Assembly (NCBI GenBank): GCA_017517745.1
Contig: JAFWYJ010000015.1
Coordinates: 1-38,351, forward strand
Source: Clostridia bacterium
Lineage (GTDB): Bacteria; Bacillota; Clostridia; Oscillospirales; CAG-272
DNA length: 38,351 nucleotides
Direction of reading: 5' to 3'
In this document: positions 14,253 to 21,871 of the stretch, one piece after another
Position numbering within the stretch: the first letter of the stretch is position 1
Layout of the letters: every line of letters begins with the position of its first letter
Notes under the pieces: generated by a model
The model's database searches: none
Told to the model about the DNA's origin: nothing
Seen by the model: only the letters and a program-made list of their open reading frames with translations
Translations under genes and position numbers: made by a program

Positions 14253-14860
14253 AAGACATCAAACAGATCAAAGCCGCCGTATTGGCGCAGAATCCCGACG
14301 TCAAGCGGTTTCGAAACAGACGGCTGACGGCATTTTTCGTCAAGCTGGTAGCCATCGAGGCAGTCGTGGTCGCACTCACGTCAACCTTGATTGCGCACGG
14401 AGTGGTCGCCGCAATTCCCGTCGGTGTTGTGCTGGCGCTTCTGTTGCCGTTCTTGGTTCTGAAAGCACACAAATTCTTTGTGTTTGGCGTGCGGCTGGGA
14501 AAGGTCGTTGAGGTCAAGATCGTTCAAAGACACATAGAATCACAACATGGCTGGATAAGAGACAACTGGGTATTGGGCGCGAACTATGGACAGTTTGCTG
14601 TCTTTAAGCTTGAGGACGAAAAAGTCCGCATCTCAAAGATCGAGCTGGAAGCGCGCTTCCACGAGTGCATTTACGAGGGCGACACGCTTCTGCGACTCGC
14701 CGGAGTGCCCTATCCGATCAATCTCAAACGCCACACCAAAGCCCTCTGCCCCATTTGCGGCAATATCATGCCGCGCGAGAGCACGCGTTGCGTCGGTTGC
14801 GACGCGGCGGCAGTACCGAATTTTGAAAATCTTGAAGAAAACAAGGAGATCACGTCATGA
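14249..14860 (+). CDS. Membrane protein with C-terminal zinc ribbon, paralog 2
   Basis: This 203-residue paralog of the preceding gene has the same two membrane segments, cytosolic domain (ELEARFHECIYEGD) and zinc ribbon (CPICG...CVGCD). It carries a two-residue insertion in the variable segment around HIESQHGWIRDNWVLGANYG, where paralog 1 reads RADSQRGWLWGYASMTD. Divergence is concentrated at the first transmembrane segment, that variable segment and the C-terminal tail. The start overlaps the upstream stop by 4 nt with AAGGAG upstream, and its own stop overlaps the next gene the same way. Function unknown; possibly a heteromer partner of paralog 1 (inference). Confidence 0.8.
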   Translation: MKDIKQIKAAVLAQNPDVKRFRNRRLTAFFVKLVAIEAVVVALTSTLIAHGVVAAIPVGVVLALLLPFLVLKAHKFFVFGVRLGKVVEVKIVQRHIESQHGWIRDNWVLGANYGQFAVFKLEDEKVRISKIELEARFHECIYEGDTLLRLAGVPYPINLKRHTKALCPICGNIMPRESTRCVGCDAAAVPNFENLEENKEITS

Positions 14861-15483
14861 AACGAGGCATTTTATTCTTTTATAACATGGGAACCTTCAC
14901 AACCATTGGACGAATCGCGCTCATCCCCTTGATCTGGATGCTCACAAGATTCGTTCCGCCGGCATATTACGTGTGTCTTGTGCTGTTTGTGATATCCCTG
15001 ATCCTGACGGTCATTCCCGCCCCCGCCGACAGAACAATGCTGCGCGTCATCGAAAAACACCGCGAAGAAACCAAACGACAGATGCGAGACAGATGCGAGA
15101 TTCGCAACGAAGAAAAGTTTGTCATCCTTCACGCCTATCGCAAAAAGGGTACCATGAAGCTTCGCCGCCGCGTCGGTCGCGACGTGATCTATCCGCATCT
15201 TGCAAGCTTTGTGTTTGCCGAGCACGGAGACAAGAAATTCTTGATGATCGCAAAAAAGTCGCTCCTGAAGGCAACACCGACCGACTACGAGCTGATCAAA
15301 CTGCATGATCCGAGTGAGCTGGAAGCCTTCCGCATCGAGTCGGATCCGAACGCCAAGAGCGAGGCTGTGGCACAACTGACACTCTATACCAAAAATGCGC
15401 CCGAAGGCATCACCGTCTTCGCCAAAAACGACTATCACTACCGCGATTTCGTGAAAGCGATGCAGAGCGTGTCAAATGGTTGA
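14857..15483 (+). CDS. Two-TM membrane protein with cytosolic domain, unknown
   Basis: This 208-residue protein has two N-terminal membrane segments (about 18-34 and 37-55). A cytosolic domain rich in Lys/Arg and beta-strand patterns follows: FVILHAYRKKGTMKLRRRVG, LASFVFAEHGDKKFLMIAKK, ITVFAKNDYHYRDFVKAMQS. It lacks the zinc ribbon and is not a close paralog of the two genes before it, though the 2-TM plus soluble-domain plan is the same. The ATG overlaps the preceding TGA (ATGA) with AAGGAG upstream, so all three proteins are made together from the promoter at 13565. I do not recognise the family. Confidence 0.75.
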   Translation: MKRGILFFYNMGTFTTIGRIALIPLIWMLTRFVPPAYYVCLVLFVISLILTVIPAPADRTMLRVIEKHREETKRQMRDRCEIRNEEKFVILHAYRKKGTMKLRRRVGRDVIYPHLASFVFAEHGDKKFLMIAKKSLLKATPTDYELIKLHDPSELEAFRIESDPNAKSEAVAQLTLYTKNAPEGITVFAKNDYHYRDFVKAMQSVSNG

Positions 15484-15765
15484 TCGGTTCAAAATGCGAT
15501 CGCGGGGGACGCGATCGTGGGGACGCTATTGAAAAAGGACGCGATCGTGGGGGCTTCTTGAAAGAAGCCCCCACACCCCCAAGAACTTTTCGGGTAAGGG
15601 GAAAAGGAAAGGCTTTATCTGTACGCTCCGAATGAGCAATTGCTCCCCTGCGATAAAAGTTTTTGAAGAGTTCAGAGAAACTTTTTTCAAAAAGTTTCTC
15701 TGGTCGCCGAAGGCAAAAAAAGGGGGAGCTTTTCTCAAAAAGCTTCCCCACAAAAAGGCATACCG
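15484..15765. repeat. Dispersed intergenic repeat, copy A (inverted)
   Basis: No gene is supported here. The left part contains two or three GACGCGATCGTGGGG-like words and a strong GTGGGGGCTTCTTG / AAGAAGCCCCCAC hairpin (about 15548-15575). The right part is the reverse of the element seen at 20888-21060 and 38075-38340. It contains a 32-nt hairpin (15672-15703) and CGCCGAAGGCAAAAAAA, then a GGGGGAGCTTTT...AAAAAGCTTCCCC hairpin (15722-15749). Confidence 0.8.
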
Positions 15766-16587
15766 TCAAATCAACTTGTCGGCGCGCAAACGAAGGCGGC
15801 CTTTTTTTGTTTCGCCGTCAAAGGCGCGAAGAATGAATCTGCCGAATCCCCGCGCTGAGATGGTTGCGGGTGGAGTCAGCGTCAAATCGACACGCTCGCA
15901 AGGCTCAAAATCGACCTCGACCAAACCGGAACGGATCGCGCTTTGCGAGTCCTCGCGCGAAAGCCCTGTCAGCGATGCGATTACACAATCAAGCCGAGCG
16001 GATGCTACCGTCGAGGAAATCGGCGCGTAGACCTTTCCGTCGGTGAAGGAGGCGTCGAGCGTATAGAAACGGCACTTGACCGTATCGGAGCCGACCTTGG
16101 AGAGCGATTCGACCAGGAAAGTCGCCAAGGTCTGTGGACAAAAGAGGACCGCCTCGCACTCGTTTTGCACGGCGAGATCGCCAAGCGCATCGCGAGAAAG
16201 TCCCAAGCCGAGGATCGCTCCCAAATAGTCCCGGTGCGTCAGCTTGCGGAAACCGCTTCCCGTGATCCGCACGGCAGAGACCGCGCGTACCGCATCCTCC
16301 TCGATCAGCGCAAGAACCGCTTCATCCTCGCAGTTGGTCGGAATTTTCTCCAACAGTAGCGTCAGATAATCCGGCAACAAAAAGAGGCACGCGCGCTCGG
16401 CAGTACCGTATCCGCCGAAAAACCACGCCGCCTCCCAAGCCCCGCGGACGCGCAATTCGCGCTCCGCCTGCTTTCGCTGTGCGGGTGTCAGAAACGGAAG
16501 CACCGCCACTTCACCGCGTGCCGCTTTTTCGATTGCATCGCCAAGTCGCGCCGCAAGCATCGCCGCGCCGTTGTCTCGTTCCCCCAT
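15766..16587 (-). CDS. ylmH: YlmH family S4 RNA-binding protein
   Basis: This 273-residue protein matches YlmH. It has an N-terminal part with AVLPFLTPAQRKQAER and AWFFGGYGTAERACLFLLP, a middle YRDYLGAILGLGL-like stretch (here HRDYLGAILGLGLSRDALGD), and a C-terminal S4 domain (LDCVIASLTGLSREDSQSAI, SGLVEVDFEPC). YlmH binds RNA and peptidyl-tRNA in ribosome quality control in Bacillus and lies in the division gene cluster of many Gram-positives. The start at 16587 shares its A with the yggT stop codon (TGATG), indicating coupling. It ends next to a dispersed repeat. Confidence 0.9.
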   Translation of the reverse strand: MGERDNGAAMLAARLGDAIEKAARGEVAVLPFLTPAQRKQAERELRVRGAWEAAWFFGGYGTAERACLFLLPDYLTLLLEKIPTNCEDEAVLALIEEDAVRAVSAVRITGSGFRKLTHRDYLGAILGLGLSRDALGDLAVQNECEAVLFCPQTLATFLVESLSKVGSDTVKCRFYTLDASFTDGKVYAPISSTVASARLDCVIASLTGLSREDSQSAIRSGLVEVDFEPCERVDLTLTPPATISARGFGRFILRAFDGETKKGRLRLRADKLI

Positions 16588-16871
16588 CACAAAGAAATCA
16601 CCAACGTCTGGAGCACAGACAGAAGAATCCACGTCAAAAGGAACGGGATATCCAAAGGAAGTCCTTCAAACCAATGCATCTTTTGACAAAGCGCCCGTAT
16701 GGGAAGGATCACAGGTTCGGTCACGATCAGCAAAAACGTCGAAATCCGTCCCTCTTGCATGGGATCAAACCACGAAAAGATGGCGCGCAAAAGCATTGCG
16801 ATCTGCAAACCGCTGATGAGAACGTCAACCGTTCTCTGCAACACAAAAAAGACGATCGCCCCGGTGTTCAT
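16587..16871 (-). CDS. yggT: YggT family membrane protein
   Basis: This 94-residue protein has two hydrophobic hairpins and the YggT motif AIFSWFDPMQEGRIST followed by LLIVTEPVILPIRAL. YggT proteins are small integral membrane proteins in the sepF-ylmH cluster, implicated in envelope integrity or division. ATG 16871 is chosen because AAAGGAGAGG lies six bases upstream. A hairpin between sepF and yggT (16913-16945) may reduce read-through from the upstream operon. Confidence 0.9.
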   Translation of the reverse strand: MNTGAIVFFVLQRTVDVLISGLQIAMLLRAIFSWFDPMQEGRISTFLLIVTEPVILPIRALCQKMHWFEGLPLDIPFLLTWILLSVLQTLVISL

Positions 16872-16912
16872 CCGATCCTCTCCTTTCCTCAATCAAACCA
16901 TAATAGCATCAA

Positions 16913-16945
16913 AGGGCTGTCCCAAACTCACATTTGAGACAGCCT
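16913..16945 (-). terminator. Hairpin between sepF and yggT
   Basis: AGGCTGTCTCAAA / TTTGGGACAGCCCT on the minus strand form a 13-bp stem with a 6-nt loop. Only a short T stretch follows (TTTGATGC), so it may be a partial terminator that tunes yggT-ylmH expression. Confidence 0.6.
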
Positions 16946-17006
16946 CTCGCGAAATGCGCCACGGATGCAAGCAAACGCGCAACCGTAGCACTTCCGTTTC
17001 AACGGA

Positions 17007-17534
17007 TCAAGCCTGTCCGTCGACAAAGATCTCCTCTTCGTACGTCTCAAACTCCTCAGCGGCAGGCACTTCGGGAGCTGCGGGAGAAGCAGGCTCGGGC
17101 GTCTCATCGGGGGCGAATCCCGAAATATCCACGCCTGCGGGAGAAACGACAATGGTGCTCTTGTTGGTCATGATCATCTCGCCGCCCAAAACGTAAGCAA
17201 CGCCTGCCAAAAAGTCGACCAAACGGTGCGCCTTGTCCTTGCTCAGATTGCTGATGTCAAGAATCACGATGCAACCTTCCTTGAGCTTGTCCGCGATCTT
17301 GGTTCCCTCGGTGTGTGTCTTGGGCTGAAGCAGCTTCACCTCGACCTTGTCGGGGCTTGCGGGACGAATTTCAGACTCCTTGCGCGCCGGGCTGTCCATT
17401 GCGGAAACGTCCGTTGCGATGTCGGAATCCATTTCCATTTTGATATCCTCCGGCATGATGTAGATATCGCTGTCGTCATAGTCCTCTTCCAGATCCGCGT
17501 TGTCATTTCTGACAAATTTCTTCAACAAATTCAT
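17007..17534 (-). CDS. sepF: Cell division protein SepF
   Basis: This 175-residue protein has the SepF core: VEVKLLQPKTHTEGTKIADK, CIVILDISNLSKDKAHRLVDFLAG and LGGEMIMTNKSTIVVSP (about 65-140). SepF polymerises into arcs, binds membrane through its N-terminal amphipathic helix (MNLLKKFV here) and tethers FtsZ. The linker before the core is acidic, and the C-terminus carries an unusual Pro/Ala/Glu-rich acidic tail of about 35 residues absent from Bacillus SepF. It follows yggS by 45 nt with CGGAGGATG as ribosome binding site. Confidence 0.93.
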   Translation of the reverse strand: MNLLKKFVRNDNADLEEDYDDSDIYIMPEDIKMEMDSDIATDVSAMDSPARKESEIRPASPDKVEVKLLQPKTHTEGTKIADKLKEGCIVILDISNLSKDKAHRLVDFLAGVAYVLGGEMIMTNKSTIVVSPAGVDISGFAPDETPEPASPAAPEVPAAEEFETYEEEIFVDGQA

Positions 17535-17579
17535 TTTGTCATCCTCCGTTCAAATTATGATATGTTTATTTTTTATTTT

Positions 17580-18314
17580 TTAAAAGATTGATGGTTCGCC
17601 TTGCGGTTCGGCAAAAAGCGCACGTCCGACGCGTACCACGTCGGCTCCCTCCTCGATCGCCGCCTCAAAGCTTTCCGACATTCCCATCGACATGATCGGC
17701 TTACCTATATTATGGAGGTTTTTTTGCCAAATGTCAAGACATTGTCGATAAGTTTTTTGAAAATATTTTCGATAGTCCTCGTTTTTCTCGCATTTTGGCG
17801 CCATCGTCATGAATCCACGATGTCGAATGTGCGGATATTGGGAAAGCTTTTCGCAAAATGCGGCAACCTCGTCGGGATGCAGTCCGCTTTTGCTCTCCTC
17901 CAGCCCGCTGTTGATCTCCACCAGAACGTCCATCACAATCCCATGCTTTGCCGCCTGCTTTTCGATCTCCTTGGCAAGAGATTCGCTGTCGAGCGAATGG
18001 ATCATGGAAACCTTATCAATGATGTATTTGACCTTGTTCGTCTGAAGCGTTCCAATGAAATGCACGCGCAGGCCCTCACGGTCCAGCTCCTCCCAACGGG
18101 CAAGCAACTGCTGCACGCGGTTCTCTCCCACGTCATTCACCCCCAGCACACGGTGCAAATAATTGACGTGTGCCGTGTCGGTATATTTGATCGCAGCCAA
18201 CAGCGTGACCTCGCGGTCGCTGTGCTCCGACGCGCGTCTTTGCTTCGCCGCCTCGATCCGCTCACGAATCTCTGCGACGTTTTGATCCATGTATTGCAAT
18301 TCGGAACTGTTCAT
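17580..18314 (-). CDS. yggS: PLP-homeostasis protein YggS/YlmE (PLPBP)
   Basis: This 244-residue single-domain alanine-racemase-fold protein binds PLP through the Lys in LLAAIKYTD (Lys43). Other family motifs are GENRVQQLL, HFIGTLQTNKVKYI, VLVEINSGLEESKSGL, MTMAPKC and MGMSESFEAAIEEGADVVRVGRALF. It keeps free pyridoxal phosphate in balance and is regularly next to sepF. ATG 18314 overlaps the stop of the HlyD-like gene (ATGA) with GGGAGG eight bases upstream. Confidence 0.93.
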   Translation of the reverse strand: MNSSELQYMDQNVAEIRERIEAAKQRRASEHSDREVTLLAAIKYTDTAHVNYLHRVLGVNDVGENRVQQLLARWEELDREGLRVHFIGTLQTNKVKYIIDKVSMIHSLDSESLAKEIEKQAAKHGIVMDVLVEINSGLEESKSGLHPDEVAAFCEKLSQYPHIRHRGFMTMAPKCEKNEDYRKYFQKTYRQCLDIWQKNLHNIGKPIMSMGMSESFEAAIEEGADVVRVGRALFAEPQGEPSIF

Positions 18315-19555
18315 CGGTACACCCTCCCATCATACAAATCCTTACCTGCCGTCACCAACACGTCATGCAGGGCAAGATACTCTTTGCCGCGATCCCCCTG
18401 CTCGGCAACCACGACGTAACCTTCTCCGCGGTGAAGGATCTCCACACGCCGAAAATGTACGGCACTGTCAGAAAAGACGTAAACGCCCTCGACGCCGTTT
18501 TCCACGTGCAACGCGCTCTCGGGAATGTAGTATCCCGAAAGGCTTCCCACCTGGATCTCCACTCGCTGTCGGCGCAGATAGAGAAACTCCGTCGGCACCT
18601 CATCGCTGTGAAAGATCACGGCGAACGAGCCGTTCTCTTCTTCGGAGATCCGATCGCAGCGCATCCGCAGGGTGACGTCGCGGTTATCGGGGAAGCGGAG
18701 CGAATAGCTCCTTCCCTCCTCCAAAAGCTCTGCCGATTGTGCCGTCAGCACGATCGCAAGATACCAATCGAAATCATACACCATTTTCCCAACCGCAAAA
18801 CCTTCTTGCGCACCGTGCGGTGTCTCAAAAAGCTCTTGCAGGCGACTCGGTGTCAAATTTTCAAGTGCCGCGGTGCAAAACAGACTTTCGTAACCGTCTA
18901 CGTGCGTGCGGTCATAAAAATAGCCCGACGATTTTTCGCTGTAAAGCGTCAGCGGCGTTCCCGTCAAAAGACGGCTTCTCGCCTCTTTGAGCGAAGCAAG
19001 CGTTGCGCGCATTCCCTCCGACGAACCGGTCAGCACGCCGTATTGGTTGAGCGCGATCTGCATCGCATCGCTCCAATCGGAAAGCCCGCTCCAATCTCCC
19101 GTCCGTGCGGCACGGCAGATTGCCAAATAATCGGCATTTGCCTCGGCGCGGAATCCGTCGGCGGAGGAAAGCGATCCATCCGTCTGCAAGCCGTCCTCCA
19201 ACACGCCGATCAGGCGGTTGATGGCATCCAGCTCGGTCTGCGCCGCCGCAAGCCCCTCCGCATCTCTGCCAAAGTAGACCTCGGTCAGCTTGACGTTGCG
19301 GCTCACCTTGATACCGCTCTCGGCAAAATCGTGAATCAGCCCCGCGTTCGAGGTCTTCAAAACCTCTTCATCACGGAACAAATACGCCTCTCCGCTCGCT
19401 GTCAGACGCTCGGTGTAGCTTTGCACGGGTAGCTTCATCAAGCTTCCCTCGGCAGAAGAAAAGACGTGATACACCGTGTAAACAATCAGCCCCAAAAGTG
19501 TCAGAGACACCGCGAAGCGCATCAGATATTTTTCCAAAAAAGCTCTTCGTGTCAA
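18311..19555 (-). CDS. HlyD/MFP-like membrane-anchored adaptor protein
   Basis: This 414-residue protein has a short basic N-terminus, one membrane segment (about 12-32, LMRFAVSLTLLGLIVYTVYH) and a large extracytoplasmic part. That part has a lipoyl-like strand early (TASGEAYLFRDEEVL), a coiled-coil middle, and a C-terminal beta-barrel region (GYYIPESALHVENGVEGVYV then VVVAEQGDRGKEYLALHD). It matches the HlyD-like protein found upstream of yggS-sepF in many Clostridia. No ABC or RND transporter partner is nearby, so its role may be structural in the division cluster rather than efflux. The start is TTG, overlapping the miaA TGA by 4 nt. Confidence 0.75.
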   Translation of the reverse strand: MTRRAFLEKYLMRFAVSLTLLGLIVYTVYHVFSSAEGSLMKLPVQSYTERLTASGEAYLFRDEEVLKTSNAGLIHDFAESGIKVSRNVKLTEVYFGRDAEGLAAAQTELDAINRLIGVLEDGLQTDGSLSSADGFRAEANADYLAICRAARTGDWSGLSDWSDAMQIALNQYGVLTGSSEGMRATLASLKEARSRLLTGTPLTLYSEKSSGYFYDRTHVDGYESLFCTAALENLTPSRLQELFETPHGAQEGFAVGKMVYDFDWYLAIVLTAQSAELLEEGRSYSLRFPDNRDVTLRMRCDRISEEENGSFAVIFHSDEVPTEFLYLRRQRVEIQVGSLSGYYIPESALHVENGVEGVYVFSDSAVHFRRVEILHRGEGYVVVAEQGDRGKEYLALHDVLVTAGKDLYDGRVYR

Positions 19556-20541
19556 GGCTCCACCGCCCTTCCCGGCGAGAACTCGTCCTCACGGAAGCAA
19601 GCGATCGCCCGCTCAAGCAGCGCATCCGGCGGCAATATGCTTCCATTCTCAAGCGCGTCGATCCACTTGACGTAATCCTTTGCGCCAAACCACGTGAGCT
19701 GTCGCTTGGCATAGCGTCTCGTTGCACGCTTGAGCACCTCGGTTGCCTCGGCAAGGCTTTGCTCGCCGCGAAGATGCCCGAGAAGCTCCTTGTAGCCGAT
19801 CGCCTGTGCCGCGGTTGCGTTCTGTTCGAACACGCCCTCCACCAAAAGCGATCTCGTTTCCTCCAAAAGTCCGTCCGCCAGCATCGCGTCAACGCGTTTG
19901 TCGATCCGCGCGTAAAGGACCTCACGATCCTCATAGCGAAGTCCGATCACCGTGGCATCATACGGCGAATCCGCTTGCCGAGATTGCAGATCCGCCTGCG
20001 TTTTGGTCATGCCCGTCGTTTCAAAAATTTCCAGCGCGCGGACCACGCGCTTGATGTTGTTCTCGTGAATTGCCGCCGCGCTTTCGGGATCGACCGCAGC
20101 AAGCCGCGCATGAAGCGCGTGATTCCCCTGTTCTCGCGCGAGAGCAAACAATTTCTCGCGCAACGCGGGATCCCCCTCGGTCTCCTCAAATCCGCCGCCG
20201 CGCAAAAGCGCGTCGAGGTAAAGCCCCGTGCCTCCGCAAAGGATCGGAAGCGCTCCGCGCGAAGCGATCTGTGCGATGATCTCCCTCGCCGCCGTTACGT
20301 AATCGGCACAAGAAAAGCTCTCCTGCGGCTCCACGGCATCGATCAGATGATGCGCGATCCCCCGCCGCTCCTCGGCACTCGGCTTTGCCGTGCCAACGTC
20401 CATGCGACGGTAGATCTGCATGGAGTCGCAAGAAACGATCTCGCCGCCAAGCCTCTCGGCAAGCGCCACCGCCAAAGCACTCTTTCCGCTCGCGGTCGGT
20501 CCCACGACGGCAAGAAGGCGGATTCGCTCATTGTTCGCCAT
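19552..20541 (-). CDS. miaA: tRNA dimethylallyltransferase MiaA
   Basis: This 329-residue protein has P-loop GPTASGKS (14-21), DSMQIYRRMDVGTAKP, HHLIDAVEP, CGGTGLYLDALL and QAIGYKELLGHL. It adds a dimethylallyl group to A37 of tRNAs reading UNN codons. Its ATG lies inside the last codons of the upstream antitoxin gene (14-nt overlap), so expression is coupled to it. It heads the run of housekeeping genes ending with ylmH. mutS and mutL, often next to miaA, are not in the window. Confidence 0.95.
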   Translation of the reverse strand: MANNERIRLLAVVGPTASGKSALAVALAERLGGEIVSCDSMQIYRRMDVGTAKPSAEERRGIAHHLIDAVEPQESFSCADYVTAAREIIAQIASRGALPILCGGTGLYLDALLRGGGFEETEGDPALREKLFALAREQGNHALHARLAAVDPESAAAIHENNIKRVVRALEIFETTGMTKTQADLQSRQADSPYDATVIGLRYEDREVLYARIDKRVDAMLADGLLEETRSLLVEGVFEQNATAAQAIGYKELLGHLRGEQSLAEATEVLKRATRRYAKRQLTWFGAKDYVKWIDALENGSILPPDALLERAIACFREDEFSPGRAVEP

Positions 20542-20764
20542 TTTGCGGCCTCCTCGACTCTGCTTCCGTCTCGTCCTTTTTCATCGGAGTGCCGTCCGAC
20601 GGCGTCTTGCGCGAAATCGGAAACGGAATGGCATTCTCTCGAATCGCCTGACGCAAAAATATATTGATGGCGGTTGACAGATCCAAGCCGAAATCCGCAA
20701 ACAACTCCTGCGCCTTCGCCTTGGTATCGGAATCTATGGTAATGTTTGTCGATACCTTTGCCAT
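20528..20764 (-). CDS. RelB/DinJ-type antitoxin-like protein, no toxin partner
   Basis: This 78-residue protein begins like RelB/DinJ antitoxins: MAKVSTNITIDSDTKAKAQE then LFADFGLDLSTAINIFLRQA (ribbon-helix-helix). IRENAIPFPI follows and is typical of the toxin-binding C-terminus. A proline/charge-rich tail (SDGTPMKKDETEAESRRPQ) extends it. ATG 20764 has AAAGGAG upstream and a consensus promoter. The normal partner, a YafQ/RelE toxin, would be immediately downstream, but the next gene is miaA, overlapping by 14 nt. It is probably an orphan or solitary regulator (inference). Confidence 0.85.
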   Translation of the reverse strand: MAKVSTNITIDSDTKAKAQELFADFGLDLSTAINIFLRQAIRENAIPFPISRKTPSDGTPMKKDETEAESRRPQNGEQ

Positions 20765-20786
20765 GCTCGTCACTCCTTTCCACATC

Positions 20787-20815
20787 ATTATAACATATTA
20801 CAAACACTTTGTCAA
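20787..20815 (-). promoter_or_regulatory. Promoter of antitoxin-miaA-...-ylmH operon
   Basis: On the minus strand TTGACA (20815-20810), a 17-bp spacer and TATAAT (20792-20787), 22 bp from the antitoxin start codon. A RelB-type protein may autoregulate here; the spacer reads GTGTTTGTAATATG. Confidence 0.88.
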
Positions 20816-20887
20816 CACTTTATGCGCATTTTATATTGATTTTATTCAAAAAATGATCTCTTGAAAAGAAAACAGTTTTTGTAGAAG

Positions 20888-21060
20888 GGTTTTTGTGGGG
20901 ACGCGTTTTTTTGTGGGTGGCTTTTGAAAAAGCCACCCCCTTTTTTGCCTTCGGCGACCAGAGAAACTTTTTGAAAAAAGTTTCTCTGGACTCTTCAAAA
21001 ACTTTTATTGCATGGGTGGAAACGTAATTGTTTATCTGTACGCTCGACCAATCAATCGCT
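20888..21060. repeat. Dispersed intergenic repeat, copy B
   Basis: The order is: a GTGGGTGGCTTTT/AAAAGCCACCC hairpin, TTTTTTGCCTTCGGCGA, a 32-nt hairpin of CCAGAGAAAC...GTTTCTCTGG (20958-20989), ACTCTTCAAAAACTTTTATT, GCATGGG, a variable segment, then GCTCGACCAATCAATCGCTC. It shares this modular order with 38075-38340 and, inverted, with 15640-15760. Confidence 0.85.
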
Positions 21061-21346
21061 CCCGCGGCCGGCGGCGACCTGCGATAGCAGGCACGCCGAA
21101 CGATGTTTGCCTTCGGCAAGAGATGTTGGCTTCGCCGAACGAGGCGCGGCTTCGCCACATTTTGAAGGCAAACATCACTTCTCCACCCAAAATGGCAAGA
21201 AAAGTTGTTTGGATTTGGCTTTTGTGATTCAAATTTTGATTTGTCGCACACTTTGTTCGCACAAGCCTTGTAGGGGCGATTCACGAATCGCCCCTACGGT
21301 GTTTCGTTCATTCGTTCGTTGAAATGAGACACCGATAAATCCCAAT
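21061..21346. repeat. Structured intergenic region with nested inverted repeats
   Basis: No gene is supported. GATGTTTGCCTTC (about 21101) and GAAGGCAAACATC (about 21163) form a long-range stem enclosing smaller TTCGGC/GCCGAA-type hairpins. At 21270-21297 a perfect 12-bp stem GTAGGGGCGATT / AATCGCCCCTAC follows, and a related imperfect one starts at 21354. These resemble REP-like palindromes scattered in Clostridia genomes. Confidence 0.6.
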
Positions 21347-21871
21347 TTATCTTGTAGGGGCGTGCATTGCACGTCCGCCTTCATCGGCAATAAATATCCA
21401 CCCGCATAGCGGGTGGATATTTATTTCGGTTTTCCTCTCGCCGCAAGGACAAGCAAAGGTCTTCACGCCTTCGCTCAAATGGGTTGCAGGCGTAGTGATC
21501 ACACCGTCATCCCACTCATGTTCATGCGTTGCCCCACATGCGGTACACACGTAATTTTCAAAATCATGGAACTGAACTGTTGCGGGAACATCCTTGTTCC
21601 AGTCGCTTCCTTTAAATATTGCATCCCATTCTTCACCCGTTCCACAGTAGACCAGCTTGGTCAAGCCCGTGCAACCGTCGAATGCAGAATACCCAATGAT
21701 CGTAACGCTGTCGGGAATTGTGATGCTCGTCAAGCCCGTGCAATTCGCAAATGTCAAATAGCCAATGCTCGTGACGCCGTCTTCAATTCTTACAGATTTG
21801 ATAAACTCCCTGTAAGCCGCCCCTTTGTAAAGTCTTTTTATCATTTTCCCATCCGTATGATTTTGGGGCAT
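21347..21871 (-). pseudogene. Fragment of BspA-like leucine-rich-repeat surface protein
   Basis: The 174-residue frame holds two or three BspA-type LRR units (SVRIEDGVTSIGYLTFANC, TSITIPDSVTIIGYSAFDGC), a LVYCGTGEEWDAI linker, and one unit of the H-E-H...T-H-L-S-E-G-V-K-T-F-A-C-P-C-G repeat that also builds the surface protein at 3-641. It has no signal peptide and no membrane anchor. Its start lies in a palindrome (21865-21886) and the last 25 codons read through a 14-bp-stem hairpin (21392-21422) of intergenic type. It is therefore most likely a decayed or recombined fragment. ATG 21844 would be an alternative start if it is expressed. Confidence 0.65.
21392..21422. repeat. Perfect 14-bp stem hairpin
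   Basis: AAATATCCACCCGC and GCGGGTGGATATTT pair around a 3-nt loop. It interrupts the C-terminal end of the BspA-like fragment and is probably part of an inserted intergenic element. Confidence 0.75.

Noticed and set aside
15410-15769. Small minus-strand proteins inside the dispersed repeats
   Set aside because: Their sequence derives from the hairpin repeat (KLFEKSSP-like words) and has no independent evidence of coding.
15766-16632. Longer start for ylmH at 16632
   Set aside because: It would overlap yggT by 46 nt; ATG 16587 in TGATG fits coupling and family length.
20528-20764. Complete toxin-antitoxin pair
   Set aside because: No RelE/YafQ-type toxin frame was found on either side; miaA follows directly.
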